Origin: Desulfatitalea sp. BRH_c12
GTDB lineage: Bacteria; Desulfobacterota; Desulfobacteria; Desulfobacterales; Desulfosarcinaceae
DNA: 64,000 nt
Reading direction: 5' to 3'
NCBI GenBank assembly: GCA_000961655.1
Contig: LADR01000047.1
Span: forward strand, 62,001 to 126,000
Shown: piece after piece, positions 1-8,796 of the stretch
How positions within the stretch are numbered: position 1 is the first letter of the stretch
Layout: every line of letters starts with the position of its first letter
Notes under the pieces: generated by a model
Database searches by the model: none
The model's input: the letters and a program-made list of their open reading frames with translations, nothing else
Told to the model about the DNA's origin: nothing
Made by a program: the position numbers and the translations under genes

Positions 1-2
1 AA

Positions 3-149
3 CCGAGAATCACAAAGCAGAGCAGCCACACCGCCAAAATGGATTCAGCCAGCTATGAAGATCTGGTTTGTGCAATGTGCCTCACAGTTGACGCTTTCGG
101 TAAAGAGGTCTTCGACGAGGTGGCCCGTCTCAGAAAAGCGTCTTTGTAA
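3..149 (+). CDS. 3' end of an unidentified gene
   Basis: An open frame enters from the left edge and ends at TAA 147-149, giving about 48 C-terminal residues that finish ...DEVARLRKASL. The end is helical and charged, with two Cys (CAMC) and no internal stop. I cannot name the family from this fragment. Another frame is also open over most of the stretch, so coding is only likely. No terminator-like hairpin is evident before the next gene. Confidence 0.35.
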   Translation, partial: PRITKQSSHTAKMDSASYEDLVCAMCLTVDAFGKEVFDEVARLRKASL

Positions 150-345
150 ATTAGGCAGGGAAGCTTAATAACCAGGTACTTTTAAGCTCACCACATGCGC
201 AGCATGCAGAAAGGCTGCCGATGAAAGGATACAAAATGAGAAAACTGTGCAGTGACAAAAAATATAAAGATTGATCGATTGATCACTATGATAAAAATAT
301 CCGGTGCAAATACCTATTATTTTTAGCCTATTTGAGGACGTTATC

Positions 346-891
346 ATGGGAAACGCAGCATCCTATTGCGAAAACGGCACTTTGAAAAACGGAATCGGGG
401 TTAGAATCAGATCCATCCGGCCGGACGACAAGCATCGGCTTTTTGAAGCTTTCCGCAACCTCGAAACCGAATCTGTTTATACACGTTTTTTCCACCACAA
501 AAAGACGCTGACCGATGAAGAACTCACAGCCGCAACCGAAGTTGATTTCGAATCTGTGGTCGCTTTGGTCGTTACGGTGGGGGAAGGGGAAAGTGAGACG
601 ATCATCGGGTCCGGACGCTTTATGACGTACGAGGATAAGGGCGCTCTCATGGCGGAGGTAGCCTTTACGGTCGAAGAAGATTACCACGGGCAAGGTGTCG
701 CCGGTCTGCTCCTGCGCCACCTGGTTTCAATAGCACGTACGGCAGGCGTAACGCAACTCGAAGCGGAAGTGCTTTCAACAAACAAAGCGATGCTCCGGGT
801 CTTTTCGCGCAGTGGGCTCCCAATGGAAATGAAGAATGAAGGCGGTGTCGTTCGGGTCGGGCTTATGCTAAAGGATCACCGCAATGTCTGA
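346..891 (+). CDS. GNAT-family N-acetyltransferase
   Basis: A 181-residue protein of the Gcn5-related N-acetyltransferase fold, which transfers acetyl from acetyl-CoA to an amine. The N-terminal half (IRSIRPDDKHRLFEAF) resembles the acetyltransferase part of Pat-type protein lysine acetyltransferases. The acetyl-CoA loop is visible as EEDYHGQGVAGLLLRHLV at about residues 108-125, and LEAEVLSTNKAMLRVF follows as the usual beta-alpha segment. An upstream in-frame ATG at 304 exists, but ATG 346 has a GAGG ribosome site at 332-335 and begins just before the domain. It stands alone and converges on the cytochrome gene. The substrate cannot be told from sequence; lysine acetylation of metabolic enzymes is only a guess from the Pat resemblance. 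Confidence 0.85.
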   Translation: MGNAASYCENGTLKNGIGVRIRSIRPDDKHRLFEAFRNLETESVYTRFFHHKKTLTDEELTAATEVDFESVVALVVTVGEGESETIIGSGRFMTYEDKGALMAEVAFTVEEDYHGQGVAGLLLRHLVSIARTAGVTQLEAEVLSTNKAMLRVFSRSGLPMEMKNEGGVVRVGLMLKDHRNV

Positions 892-972
892 CCGGACAAT
901 CGAACTACCCGATGGTGGATTCAATGCCATAATCTCACAAGGACCGTTTCGTTGCGAAACTCAAGATCAGCC

Positions 973-3120
973 CTATGGTTTCGGTTGTCTTTTCTTTGGG
1001 GTCTTTGGGGCGATTGCAGTGTCGCTCAAAATCGGGTTGTACATCGTGTGAAATGTGCCGCCGCTTTCTATATGACCGACCGCCATTTCGGGCTCGCTTT
1101 CTATGTCCACAACGTTGCCTTTCGTGTCGATCGGTTTCCCCTCATCATTGACGGCTACGATTCCTGTGGGGATGATCCCTTCGCCTTCTTCGTTGAACGG
1201 CCTGCTGGTAATGATTCCGCCAATGGGTATCATCTTGCCGTCAGCGTCTTTGGCCGTGCCGTCAGACCGGAATGTGAACGGGACATTCTCTTCGCCTGAC
1301 CCGAAAACATCTTTGCCGAGATTGAAGCCTTGATCGAGAACGATCTTGCGGTAGAGCTGAATGTTGCTCCTCATGGTCGCCTCGTTAGGATACAGCAAGG
1401 TGCCTTTTACATATAAGTTTCCGGTTGTTTCATCATGGTCGAGATAATCCAGCTCTGCAACAAATGCCCGCATGATTTTTTGTCTTTCTATCAAGAGCGT
1501 TTTTCGCCGATCCTTGCCCAAGCTTTTAAGCTTCTCGTCATCGAAGACCGCGGGATCCATTTGCAGCCCAAGGGACTGCCCTTTGTGGGCCACGAATGCC
1601 TTTAACGCCTCCGCTATTTCATCCGGCATGACGCCATATAAATTGGCCCCGACCACAACATAATAGAAAAAACCGAGTTCACCCATCTCGGAGCCCTCAT
1701 GAACATAGTCCATTAACTTGCTTTTGCCGGGCTTTTTTGAATCGTAATCACCGTAGTCCATTTCACGCCAACCGGTAGATCCGGGAAGCTTTCGCTCAAA
1801 AGACCATACCGAATCGACTGTGTTGCCGACTTTGCCATGACAGCCGATACACTGCATCATCTCCTCAGTGGTTTGCGGGCGAAGCGCACCCTTGCGATCT
1901 TCGATAAATGCAACCAGAAGCCAACCTGCATTGTTGTCAACCCAGCCTTGACCCTCGTTGCCGATGACATAGTCCTCGGGATGGGCATCTTCATCGATAT
2001 TGTCGAGTGTGACCTCTTTCCATTTATACATATATCGCAGATCTTTTAATCGTTTGGCACGTGTTCCGGGAAACTCGTAAGCTTTGCCCTTGTTCTCGCT
2101 GACCCCGTCGACCTTTGCGCCGGCCTGGCCGTCCGCATTTAGATCGACATAGTGCAGCGGGTGGGCGAACTCTGTTCCAACCGGGAAGAATCCCTTTTTG
2201 ACGGTGGTGTCTGAAGCGTCGCCGTAATAGTGGGTCTCTTCGAATGGTCTATTCTTGATGTTTTTTGCAAGCAGTTCGAGATTCTTCTTGTACATCGCAA
2301 GGCTGGGTTTGCCCTGTGCGGTTCTGAAAGGCTCGGGCAGTCTTATGTAGATGCCGCTGACACTGCCGGTCAATGGTGTGAAAATACCGTAAGGGAAAAA
2401 ATTGATGGCGCGCCAACCAGTCAGTTGTGCTTTTTCATCTCTGACAAAACCCTCTTTGTCGATGTATCCGTGGCTCCCGTCCGATGTGGGATTCTGCTCA
2501 CTTTCCGGAAACAGATGCATGGGATTCAGGGCCGGAAACAGCACAAGTTCTTGAGGACCGTCATTAAGCCAGTGACCTGTTTCGTTTGGCCGGGCTTGCT
2601 TGAAGGCTGGCAGCCAGTTGTCCTGTCGTACATAGGTCACATCAAAGATATCCGGCACCGGGATGTTTTCTTTGCGCAACCGTTTATCAATTTCATGCGG
2701 GAAAATAGTGTTACGCCACAGGACTTTGTTTAGATCAGGGGTTGGAAAGCTGTAAAGGATCTGGTCTTCCCCGAGGGGAAATGCGTTTCCATGTTTTTTA
2801 GAGGCAAGATAATCGGTGTGACAATAAAGACAGGCGTTTTGAGTGCCGTACCCCGTTTCGATCCAGCACTGGGCCGGGATCGCTGGGTCCTCGTTGTAAG
2901 ACGGCTTGTAAGCGGATCCGGCACGTTCGAGAAAATTTTCAGGTGCTATCCCTTTGTGAAAATTTTCAAGCCGAATAGCCTCAGCATGCAAGCCCTTCCT
3001 GCCAAGTGCTTCTCTGGCCTCCTTGATTGGATCAAGGGCTTTCATTTCAGCAAAACTTATCACGGTGCTTGAAAGGCAGGCCATGAAAAATAAAAAGCAG
3101 GTTCTACCAGCTGTCTTCAT
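973..3120 (-). CDS. Periplasmic di-heme c-type cytochrome, family unknown
   Basis: A 715-residue exported protein. A signal peptide (basic MKTAGR, then a hydrophobic stretch to about residue 24) is followed by two CxxCH heme c motifs: CLYCH at about 97-101 and CIGCH at about 424-428. The long segments between and after the hemes match no family I can name. The tail is Pro/Lys-rich (PKTPKKRQPKP). A strong AGGGAGGA ribosome site lies upstream of ATG 3120. Two hemes over 700 residues is sparse compared with multiheme electron conduits, which suggests an enzyme or sensor with c-type hemes rather than a wire. It has no operon partner; the neighbours are an acetyltransferase and a metallo-hydrolase. 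Confidence 0.8.
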   Translation of the reverse strand: MKTAGRTCFLFFMACLSSTVISFAEMKALDPIKEAREALGRKGLHAEAIRLENFHKGIAPENFLERAGSAYKPSYNEDPAIPAQCWIETGYGTQNACLYCHTDYLASKKHGNAFPLGEDQILYSFPTPDLNKVLWRNTIFPHEIDKRLRKENIPVPDIFDVTYVRQDNWLPAFKQARPNETGHWLNDGPQELVLFPALNPMHLFPESEQNPTSDGSHGYIDKEGFVRDEKAQLTGWRAINFFPYGIFTPLTGSVSGIYIRLPEPFRTAQGKPSLAMYKKNLELLAKNIKNRPFEETHYYGDASDTTVKKGFFPVGTEFAHPLHYVDLNADGQAGAKVDGVSENKGKAYEFPGTRAKRLKDLRYMYKWKEVTLDNIDEDAHPEDYVIGNEGQGWVDNNAGWLLVAFIEDRKGALRPQTTEEMMQCIGCHGKVGNTVDSVWSFERKLPGSTGWREMDYGDYDSKKPGKSKLMDYVHEGSEMGELGFFYYVVVGANLYGVMPDEIAEALKAFVAHKGQSLGLQMDPAVFDDEKLKSLGKDRRKTLLIERQKIMRAFVAELDYLDHDETTGNLYVKGTLLYPNEATMRSNIQLYRKIVLDQGFNLGKDVFGSGEENVPFTFRSDGTAKDADGKMIPIGGIITSRPFNEEGEGIIPTGIVAVNDEGKPIDTKGNVVDIESEPEMAVGHIESGGTFHTMYNPILSDTAIAPKTPKKRQPKP

Positions 3121-3362
3121 ATTGTATCCTCCCTGATTTGATGGTGCTTACAGGTATCAAGCGTCCGTGGGAATACATAAACACCTGTATGCAAGGCGGA
3201 ATGTGTACTTATCGACGGAAATCGGGAAGAAACTGGCGCAGTCTAACCTGAGTGATGAGGGGGGTTCAAAGAAGATCGTTTGCAGCCACCGCTTGCATTC
3301 AAGTGGTGAGCGCTTTAAAGTCCATTTGCAGATCGGCCATTCAGGATGAAAGCTGGCACCGA

Positions 3363-4109
3363 TTATGGGATCGTCGCCATGGCCGCAAAGCGGGGTTCAT
3401 GCAGCGGGATCAAAATGTCTGCCATCTTTTTCACTTTCACCAAAATATCGTAGGCTTCATAAGTATTGACATGCGTGCCGGGCGGGATGACCTCCATCTC
3501 CATAGCCCGGATTTCTTTAGGCGGAGAGAAGTTCAGATCGATGGTACAAAACCCTGTTATGATCGCCCGGCCCCCTGGGGTGGCCACCATCACCGAGAGG
3601 CCGCCGGGGGTGTGCGCCGGGGTGTGGATGACGGTGATGCCGGGGCATATTTCGTGACCATCATCGACTGTGCGGATTTGGCCATTTTCTTCCACATCGG
3701 CGATGTAATCTTCCAGGTAGCGAAAATCCAGAGGGTGGGGTGTGTGGATCTGGATCAGTTCGTTGGCATGCACGTAGATATCGGCATTGCCGCATTTGTA
3801 ATCGTTTTCGCAGTGGTCGTTATGAAGATGGGTATGTATGATAACATCGATATCTTCGGGGTTTAGCCCCCAGCGGGACAATCCCTGTTCAAACGTGTAA
3901 ATCGGGCCGCCGATGGCCGCCTCGCGGTCCGCTGACTGAATGGGGTTCATTTCACCGGTATCCACCAGAATTTTGCGGTCGCCGCCCTCCAGATACCAGC
4001 AATAAATGGGGATGGTATACGGTTTGCCATAGCCATACTGGTAGGTCATCATGCCCTGGTCGAAAACTTTCGTGCCCATGACGATTGGATGAATTGTGTA
4101 AATGCTCAT
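3363..4109 (-). CDS. MBL-fold metallo-hydrolase, AHL-lactonase-like
   Basis: A 248-residue metallo-beta-lactamase-fold hydrolase. The di-metal motif HxHxDH is intact as HLHNDH at residues 94-99, with a further ligand region HTPAHTPGG, an Asp in FCTIDLN and a C-terminal His in PLHEP. Length and arrangement fit the N-acyl-homoserine lactonase (AiiA-like) branch, whose members open lactone rings. Many relatives act on other esters or lactones, so quorum quenching is not established. The ribosome site is GAAAGGAAACC just before ATG 4109. Translation is divergent from acpH across a 415-bp gap. Confidence 0.85.
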   Translation of the reverse strand: MSIYTIHPIVMGTKVFDQGMMTYQYGYGKPYTIPIYCWYLEGGDRKILVDTGEMNPIQSADREAAIGGPIYTFEQGLSRWGLNPEDIDVIIHTHLHNDHCENDYKCGNADIYVHANELIQIHTPHPLDFRYLEDYIADVEENGQIRTVDDGHEICPGITVIHTPAHTPGGLSVMVATPGGRAIITGFCTIDLNFSPPKEIRAMEMEVIPPGTHVNTYEAYDILVKVKKMADILIPLHEPRFAAMATIP

Positions 4110-4524
4110 GGTTTCCTTTCATGATGCGAAAAAACCATTGCGCCTGCCTGCAGCGAAGGTATTATGGCCAACGGCACTTTGTGCGAAACCCGAACATCAG
4201 TCTATAAATCAACTTTCGGAATTGGCACGTAGCTAAGTGTTCAGTGTAAAGTTTAAAGTGTAAAGGGAGGCATTCTGTCGATTTGACATGCTCACCTTTC
4301 CATGTTGCACAATTTTACGTACAATGCTTTTGTTAAAGGTTCAAAAATGACAACGCAACCTTCTTAGGGCACCCTATACCTGTGTCTTACGGGGGCGAAG
4401 TGCCATATAATCAAATAATAAAAATAAAGTTCGCTGATGGCAAGGAAAACCCTTGTAGTTCTAATAAACGCCGGCGAGCGAAACGCCGGCGAGCGAGAAT
4501 AGAGGTAGTAGGACGTAAATTAAC
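4110..4524. other. Intergenic region without a gene
   Basis: This is the gap between the divergent metallo-hydrolase and acpH genes. It is AT-rich, with a low-complexity stretch of GTGTAAAG-like words around 4231-4265. A TTGACA lies at 4283-4288 without a convincing -10 box, and a perfect 15-bp tandem repeat sits close to acpH. I see no coding potential. Confidence 0.6.
4467..4496. repeat. Perfect 15-bp tandem duplication
   Basis: The 15-mer AACGCCGGCGAGCGA occurs twice in direct contact at 4467-4481 and 4482-4496, 28 bp before the acpH start. It is GC-rich in an otherwise AT-rich gap. The inner GCCGGC is self-complementary, so each copy can pair with the other. No function is evident. Confidence 0.9.
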
Positions 4525-5133
4525 ATGAATTTTTTGGCCCACCTCTTTTTGGCCGACATCACACGCGATTCATTGATCGGGCAGCTGCTGGGCGATTTTG
4601 TCAAAGGCAGCGCCCTTGGCAAATACAGCGGCGATATCCAGTCAGCGATCCTGTTTCATCGCAAAATTGATTCCTATTGCGATGCCCACCCACTCACACG
4701 GGTCAGTCGCAACCGCGTGGGGCCTCGGCGGCGGCGTTTCGCAGGCGTTATCGTGGACGTGGCCTACGACCATTTTCTGGCGCAAAACTGGCACTGTTTC
4801 CATCCCGAGCCGCTATCGGCTTTCGCACGACGAGTCTATGCGGTGCTGCGCCAGGATCCTACGCCCTTGCCGGCGCGGCTCGATAGTGTCCTGCCGAAGA
4901 TGATCGCCCATGATTGGCTGGCCGGCTACCTGGATCTGAACAATATCGCAATGGCGTTAGATCGCATTGCCGGACGGTTGAGCCGTGGCGCACCCTTTTT
5001 AGGGAGCATCGTAGATATCAGGGAGCACTACGTCGGCATGCAGAACGATTTCTTGTCGTTTTTTCCCGACCTGATCCGTTTTTCGAAAGCGTACAGCCGG
5101 CAATCGGCCGCCGCACCGTCACACAGTTCTTGA
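4525..5133 (+). CDS. acpH: Acyl carrier protein phosphodiesterase
   Basis: A 202-residue protein matching AcpH (DUF479, HD-like fold), which removes the 4'-phosphopantetheine arm from holo-ACP and returns apo-ACP. The N-terminal MNFLAHLFLA, the LLGDFVKG segment, the HRKIDSYCDAHP metal-site region and the later VAYDHFLAQNW block are in the order and spacing known for E. coli AcpH (about 193 aa). The extra length is a short Ser/Ala-rich tail. A ribosome site is weak (GAGGTAG about 15 nt upstream). It precedes an enoyl-CoA hydratase by 127 bp, in keeping with a fatty-acid theme, but a shared transcript is not shown. Confidence 0.88.
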   Translation: MNFLAHLFLADITRDSLIGQLLGDFVKGSALGKYSGDIQSAILFHRKIDSYCDAHPLTRVSRNRVGPRRRRFAGVIVDVAYDHFLAQNWHCFHPEPLSAFARRVYAVLRQDPTPLPARLDSVLPKMIAHDWLAGYLDLNNIAMALDRIAGRLSRGAPFLGSIVDIREHYVGMQNDFLSFFPDLIRFSKAYSRQSAAAPSHSS

Positions 5134-5260
5134 TAATCGATGGTAAACCCTTTAAAGACATTCTCTGTCGCACCGGCTTCGCCGGCGAGTTCAGTTTGCG
5201 GTGAGATCGCAACGGTTTGCGATTCTCTAAATGCGGATATCTATCGGGAAAGGACGGAAA

Positions 5261-5962
5261 ATGGCGATGTACGAATACAGTGTGGATGATAATGTGGCGG
5301 TGCTGACCATGAACAATGGGGAGAACCGCTTCAATCTGGATACGATCGCGGCATTCACGCAGGCCTTGGACGATATCGAGCACAAAACCGATGTCAACGC
5401 TTTGGTCGTTACCAGCAGTCATGAGAAGATCTGGTCAAACGGTATCGATCTGGAGTGGCTGATGTCCGCCGTGCAAAAAGAGGGGCAGGGGGCCATGGAT
5501 CACTTCCTGGCCGAATTGTTCACGTTGTTCCGGCGTGTGCTCACGATTCCCATGCCAACCATTGCCGCCATGAACGGTCATGCCTTCGCCGGTGGCGCTT
5601 TTCTGGCCTTCTCGCATGATTTCCGCTTCATGCGCGCCGACCGCGGCTGGATATGTCTGCCGGAAGTGGATCTGGGCATCCCGCTGGGTCCTGTCTTCAT
5701 GGCCATTACCCAGCAAACCATGCCCAGCTACCTGGTTCATGAGATGGAATATACCGCCAGGCGCCTTACCGCCAAAGAGTGTGAGGACTACCACATCATC
5801 ATGAAAGCCTGTCCCTTGGATCAGTTGATGCCGCAGGCCCTGGCCTTCGCCAAAGGGTTGAATAAAAAGCGCGACATCATCGGCCGCATGAAGCTCGAAA
5901 CGCGTGCCGCCATTATTAAGGTAATCGATGACACCGTGGCATCACTGAGAGCCAACGCATAA
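5261..5962 (+). CDS. Enoyl-CoA hydratase/isomerase family protein
   Basis: A 233-residue crotonase-fold protein acting on acyl-CoA thioesters in the cytoplasm. The oxyanion-hole region is seen as NGHAFAGGAFLAFSHDFR, followed by LPEVDLGIPL, as expected for the family. The protein is shorter than hydratases of 255-260 aa and resembles small delta3-enoyl-CoA isomerase-like members, so hydratase and isomerase activity cannot be separated here. I use ATG 5261, preceded by AAAGGAC, rather than an upstream ATG at 5231. A MarR gene and a dienoyl-CoA reductase-like flavoenzyme follow in the same orientation, suggesting a small acyl-CoA or enoate catabolic group. Confidence 0.87.
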   Translation: MAMYEYSVDDNVAVLTMNNGENRFNLDTIAAFTQALDDIEHKTDVNALVVTSSHEKIWSNGIDLEWLMSAVQKEGQGAMDHFLAELFTLFRRVLTIPMPTIAAMNGHAFAGGAFLAFSHDFRFMRADRGWICLPEVDLGIPLGPVFMAITQQTMPSYLVHEMEYTARRLTAKECEDYHIIMKACPLDQLMPQALAFAKGLNKKRDIIGRMKLETRAAIIKVIDDTVASLRANA

Positions 5963-6122
5963 AATGACGCCGTCGAAATGTTTGGTTTTCAGGCATAAAC
6001 CGTTTCCAAACATCAAGTGGGTGCATTTCTTATGACGGCATGTTTTGCCGGACCTTGGCCCAGGCCGGGGTCCGGTCCCCGTCAAAACGATGTCTTCGCT
6101 GCCATTAGGCCGCTCATTTCGC

Positions 6123-6159
6123 TTGACAGCCGTTGTATGCCCATTTATTTAGCATACAA
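6123..6159 (+). promoter_or_regulatory. marR promoter overlapped by an inverted-repeat operator
   Basis: TTGACA at 6123-6128 and TATTTA at 6146-6151 are separated by 17 bp, a plausible sigma-70 promoter for the MarR gene that starts at 6171. A perfect inverted repeat TTGTATGC (6133-6140) / GCATACAA (6152-6159) with an 11-bp spacer covers the spacer and the -10 box. MarR repressors classically bind such palindromes over their own promoter, so autorepression is the natural reading. Confidence 0.65.
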
Positions 6160-6170
6160 AGGAAAAAGAC

Positions 6171-6578
6171 ATGAGCTACGCCGATTGTATTGTATTCCTG
6201 TTAGCCAAGGCTTACCAAAAATCCCAGAACCACCTGAAGGTGAAGTTAAAACCGTATGGTCTGACAGCCGTTCAGGCGCTGATCCTTGAGGCCCTGATCG
6301 AAGAGGACGGGTTGACGGCAGGGGAGATCGGCAAACGGTTGGTTCTGGACAATGCCACCGTTTCCGGCGTTCTCGATCGTCTTGCCGACGGACGCTGGAT
6401 TGTCAAGCAGACCGATGCCGGTGATAAACGCGTTCTGCGGGTCAACCTGGCATTCAGGGCAACATCGGCAATAAAGGATTTGATACGCGAGCGCGACAAG
6501 GCCAATGATGAAATTTTGGAAGGTTTTTCCATGGAAGAACGCATTGTATTAAAACGGCTGCTCAAGGATTTAAGGTAG
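6171..6578 (+). CDS. MarR-family transcriptional regulator
   Basis: A 135-residue winged-helix repressor. The N-terminal helix pair (dimerization) is followed by LTAGEIGKRLVLDNATVSGVL, the recognition-helix region, and by DGRWIVKQTDAGDKRVLRVN, the wing with its typical D-x-R core; the C-terminal helices close the dimer. ATG 6171 follows AAAGGAAAAAG. An inverted repeat lies over its own promoter, and a second palindrome lies between it and the flavoenzyme gene at 6721. It therefore most likely controls itself and that enzyme. The ligand is unknown; the neighbours suggest an aromatic, enoate or CoA-thioester compound. Confidence 0.9.
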   Translation: MSYADCIVFLLAKAYQKSQNHLKVKLKPYGLTAVQALILEALIEEDGLTAGEIGKRLVLDNATVSGVLDRLADGRWIVKQTDAGDKRVLRVNLAFRATSAIKDLIRERDKANDEILEGFSMEERIVLKRLLKDLR

Positions 6579-6584
6579 CCGGAA

Positions 6585-6602
6585 TAATTAGTATGCTAAT
6601 TA
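6585..6602. promoter_or_regulatory. Palindromic operator candidate upstream of the flavoenzyme
   Basis: TAATTAG (6585-6591) and CTAATTA (6596-6602) form a perfect 7-bp inverted repeat around TATG, just after the marR stop and 118 bp before the flavoenzyme start. It shares the word TATGC with the marR operator. It may be a second MarR site; AT-rich palindromes can also arise by chance. Confidence 0.45.
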
Positions 6603-6720
6603 ATTATTCAGACCTGGCAAATTAAATAACCCAAAGGATGTGTGCGCCCTGCTGGCTTCATCATCAAGATGCCTTGGCGCGAAAAGATACCGATAACCCG
6701 TAAAAGTATGAGGGGGCGTA

Positions 6721-8724
6721 ATGAGAGACCCATTGTTCGAGCCGATTATGATCAATCAACTAAAGGTGGAAAATAGGTTTTACATGCCTGCCATGCATAT
6801 GAACATGGCGGTCGACTTCGAGGTCACCGATCGTCTGGTGTCGTTTTACGCCGAGCGGGCCAGAGGCGGCGCCGGGATGATCGTGGTCGGTTATGCTACG
6901 GTGGACGAGCTTTCGGGCAACACGCAGAATATCGGTGCGCATAAAGATCAATTCATCCCCGGGCTGGCGCGCCTGGCTTCGGCTATCAAGGACAATGGGG
7001 CGCGCTCGGCTGTGCAGATCAATCATGCCGGACGCTACAACTCTTCCTTCTTCCTCAACGGACAGCAGCCGGTCGCGCCGTCGGCCATCGCTTCGCGCAT
7101 GACGCGTGAAACACCGCGCGCACTAACTATCGAAGAGATCAAAACGGTCGTCGAAAGCTTTGCCCAGGCGGCGCTGCGCGTCAAACGCGCCGGCTTCGAC
7201 GCGGTCGAAATTCTCAGCGGCACGGGGTACCTGATCAGCGAATTTCTTTCTCCGCTGACCAACCAGCGCGACGATGACTATGGTGGCGACCTGCAGAACC
7301 GGATGCGCTTCGGTATAGAGGTGATGCAGGCCATTCGGCACCACGTGGGCGACGATTTCCCGGTGATCGTGCGCATGAACGGCAACGATTTTATGCCCAA
7401 AGGACAGGGGCGCATCGAGTTGCAGGCTTATGCCCGCGCGCTGGTCGAACAGGCCGGCGTGGATGCGCTATGCATCAATGTGGGCTGGCATGAAGCGCGC
7501 GTGCCTCAGATCATCACCGCCGTGCCGCGCGGCGTATTTGCCTACCTGGCCAGAGGCATCAAGGAGCAGGTGTCCGTGCCGGTCATCGCCAGCCATCGCA
7601 TCAACGATCCTTTGACGGCCAGGGAAATGATTGGTGACGGCATGTGCGACATGGTGGCCATGGGCCGCAGCTTGATTGCCGATCCCTATTTGCCGGAAAA
7701 GGCGCGCACCGGCCGCGACGATGAAATCATCCACTGCATTGCCTGCGCCCAGGGCTGCTTCGATAATCTTTTCAAGCTCAAAGCCGTGGAGTGCCTGTGC
7801 AATCCCAGGGCAGGGCGTGAAGAGGAAACGCGGGCCATCCCGGCAAAGACCCCGAAGAAGGTCATGGTGGTGGGCGGCGGCGCGGCCGGCATGAGCGCCT
7901 CGGTGGCGGCGGCCGAGCGCGGCCATGCGGTCACTTTGTATGAACAAAGCGACCGTCTGGGCGGACAGCTCATGCTGGCCGGAGCCCCTCCGGGACGCGA
8001 GGAGTTTCTGACGCTGGCCCACGATCTTCAAAAGCAGGTCGCCATCAGTCCGGTGACCGTGCGGCTTAAGCAAACCGTGGACGAAGCCGTGATCGAGGCC
8101 GAACGTCCCGATGCGGTGATTGTGGCCACCGGAGCCGTGCCGACGACCCCACCCATTCCAGGCGCGGATCTGCCCCATGTGGTGCAGGCCTGGGATGTAC
8201 TGCAGAACAAAGCCCATGTGGGCCAGCGCGTCGTGATCGTGGGCGGCGGGGCCGTGGGCGTTGAAGTCGCCCTGTTCCTGGCTGAAAAGGGCACTCTGAC
8301 CGGCGATGCGGTCAAGTTTTTGCTGGTTAACCGGGCCGAAAGCCCCGAAACCTTGTACGAACTGGCGGTCAAAGGTACCAAGCAGATTGTGATGATCGAA
8401 ATGCTCGACGCGATCGGCAAGGATATCGGCCGTTCGACCAAGTGGTGCATGTTCCAGGATCTTGAGCGCTCCGGCATCAAGCGCTTGACCGTCACCAAGG
8501 CTATCGAGATCACCGCGAAGGGGATCCGGATCGAAGGGCCCCAAGGCACGCAGGAGCTTGTCGCGGACACCATCGTCATGGCCGCCGGTGCGCGCTCGCT
8601 GAACACACTGTCGGGGCTGTTGGAGAAAAAGGGCATTGCCTGCCTGACAGTAGGCGACGCAAAGCAAGTGGCCCAGGCCATCGATGCCATCCATCAGGGG
8701 TTTAAAGCCGGTCAGGAAGTATAA
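6721..8724 (+). CDS. NADH:flavin oxidoreductase / 2,4-dienoyl-CoA reductase family
   Basis: A 667-residue three-cofactor enzyme. An old-yellow-enzyme FMN barrel occupies about residues 1-335. A 4Fe-4S motif (CIACAQGCF with a fourth Cys in VECLCNP) follows near 340-362, then an FAD domain opening with VMVVGGGAAGMSAS and a second Rossmann motif RVVIVGGGAVGVEVA for NAD(P)H. This is the architecture of FadH and of BaiCD-type enoate reductases, which reduce C=C bonds conjugated to a carbonyl. A GAGGGGG ribosome site precedes ATG 6721. It follows marR and its palindrome, and a hairpin terminator closes the gene. The substrate is not readable from sequence. A second enzyme of the same build lies at 11957-13891. 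Confidence 0.9.
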   Translation: MRDPLFEPIMINQLKVENRFYMPAMHMNMAVDFEVTDRLVSFYAERARGGAGMIVVGYATVDELSGNTQNIGAHKDQFIPGLARLASAIKDNGARSAVQINHAGRYNSSFFLNGQQPVAPSAIASRMTRETPRALTIEEIKTVVESFAQAALRVKRAGFDAVEILSGTGYLISEFLSPLTNQRDDDYGGDLQNRMRFGIEVMQAIRHHVGDDFPVIVRMNGNDFMPKGQGRIELQAYARALVEQAGVDALCINVGWHEARVPQIITAVPRGVFAYLARGIKEQVSVPVIASHRINDPLTAREMIGDGMCDMVAMGRSLIADPYLPEKARTGRDDEIIHCIACAQGCFDNLFKLKAVECLCNPRAGREEETRAIPAKTPKKVMVVGGGAAGMSASVAAAERGHAVTLYEQSDRLGGQLMLAGAPPGREEFLTLAHDLQKQVAISPVTVRLKQTVDEAVIEAERPDAVIVATGAVPTTPPIPGADLPHVVQAWDVLQNKAHVGQRVVIVGGGAVGVEVALFLAEKGTLTGDAVKFLLVNRAESPETLYELAVKGTKQIVMIEMLDAIGKDIGRSTKWCMFQDLERSGIKRLTVTKAIEITAKGIRIEGPQGTQELVADTIVMAAGARSLNTLSGLLEKKGIACLTVGDAKQVAQAIDAIHQGFKAGQEV

Positions 8725-8737
8725 TCTGAATGTTTGT

Positions 8738-8767
8738 CACAGGGGCGCGGTGCGCCCCTGTGTTGAT
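8738..8767 (+). terminator. Rho-independent terminator after the flavoenzyme
   Basis: CACAGGGGCGC (8738-8748) pairs perfectly with GCGCCCCTGTG (8752-8762) around a 3-nt loop, followed by TTGATTT. It sits 14 bp after the stop of the flavoenzyme and may also stop the convergent TPR gene. Confidence 0.75.
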
Positions 8768-8796
8768 TTAAAAACGTAGCAATGGGCAATGGCGGC

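Noticed and set aside
7468-8694. Minus-strand 408-codon frame
   Set aside because: His/Gly-rich shadow of the first flavoenzyme with no family features.
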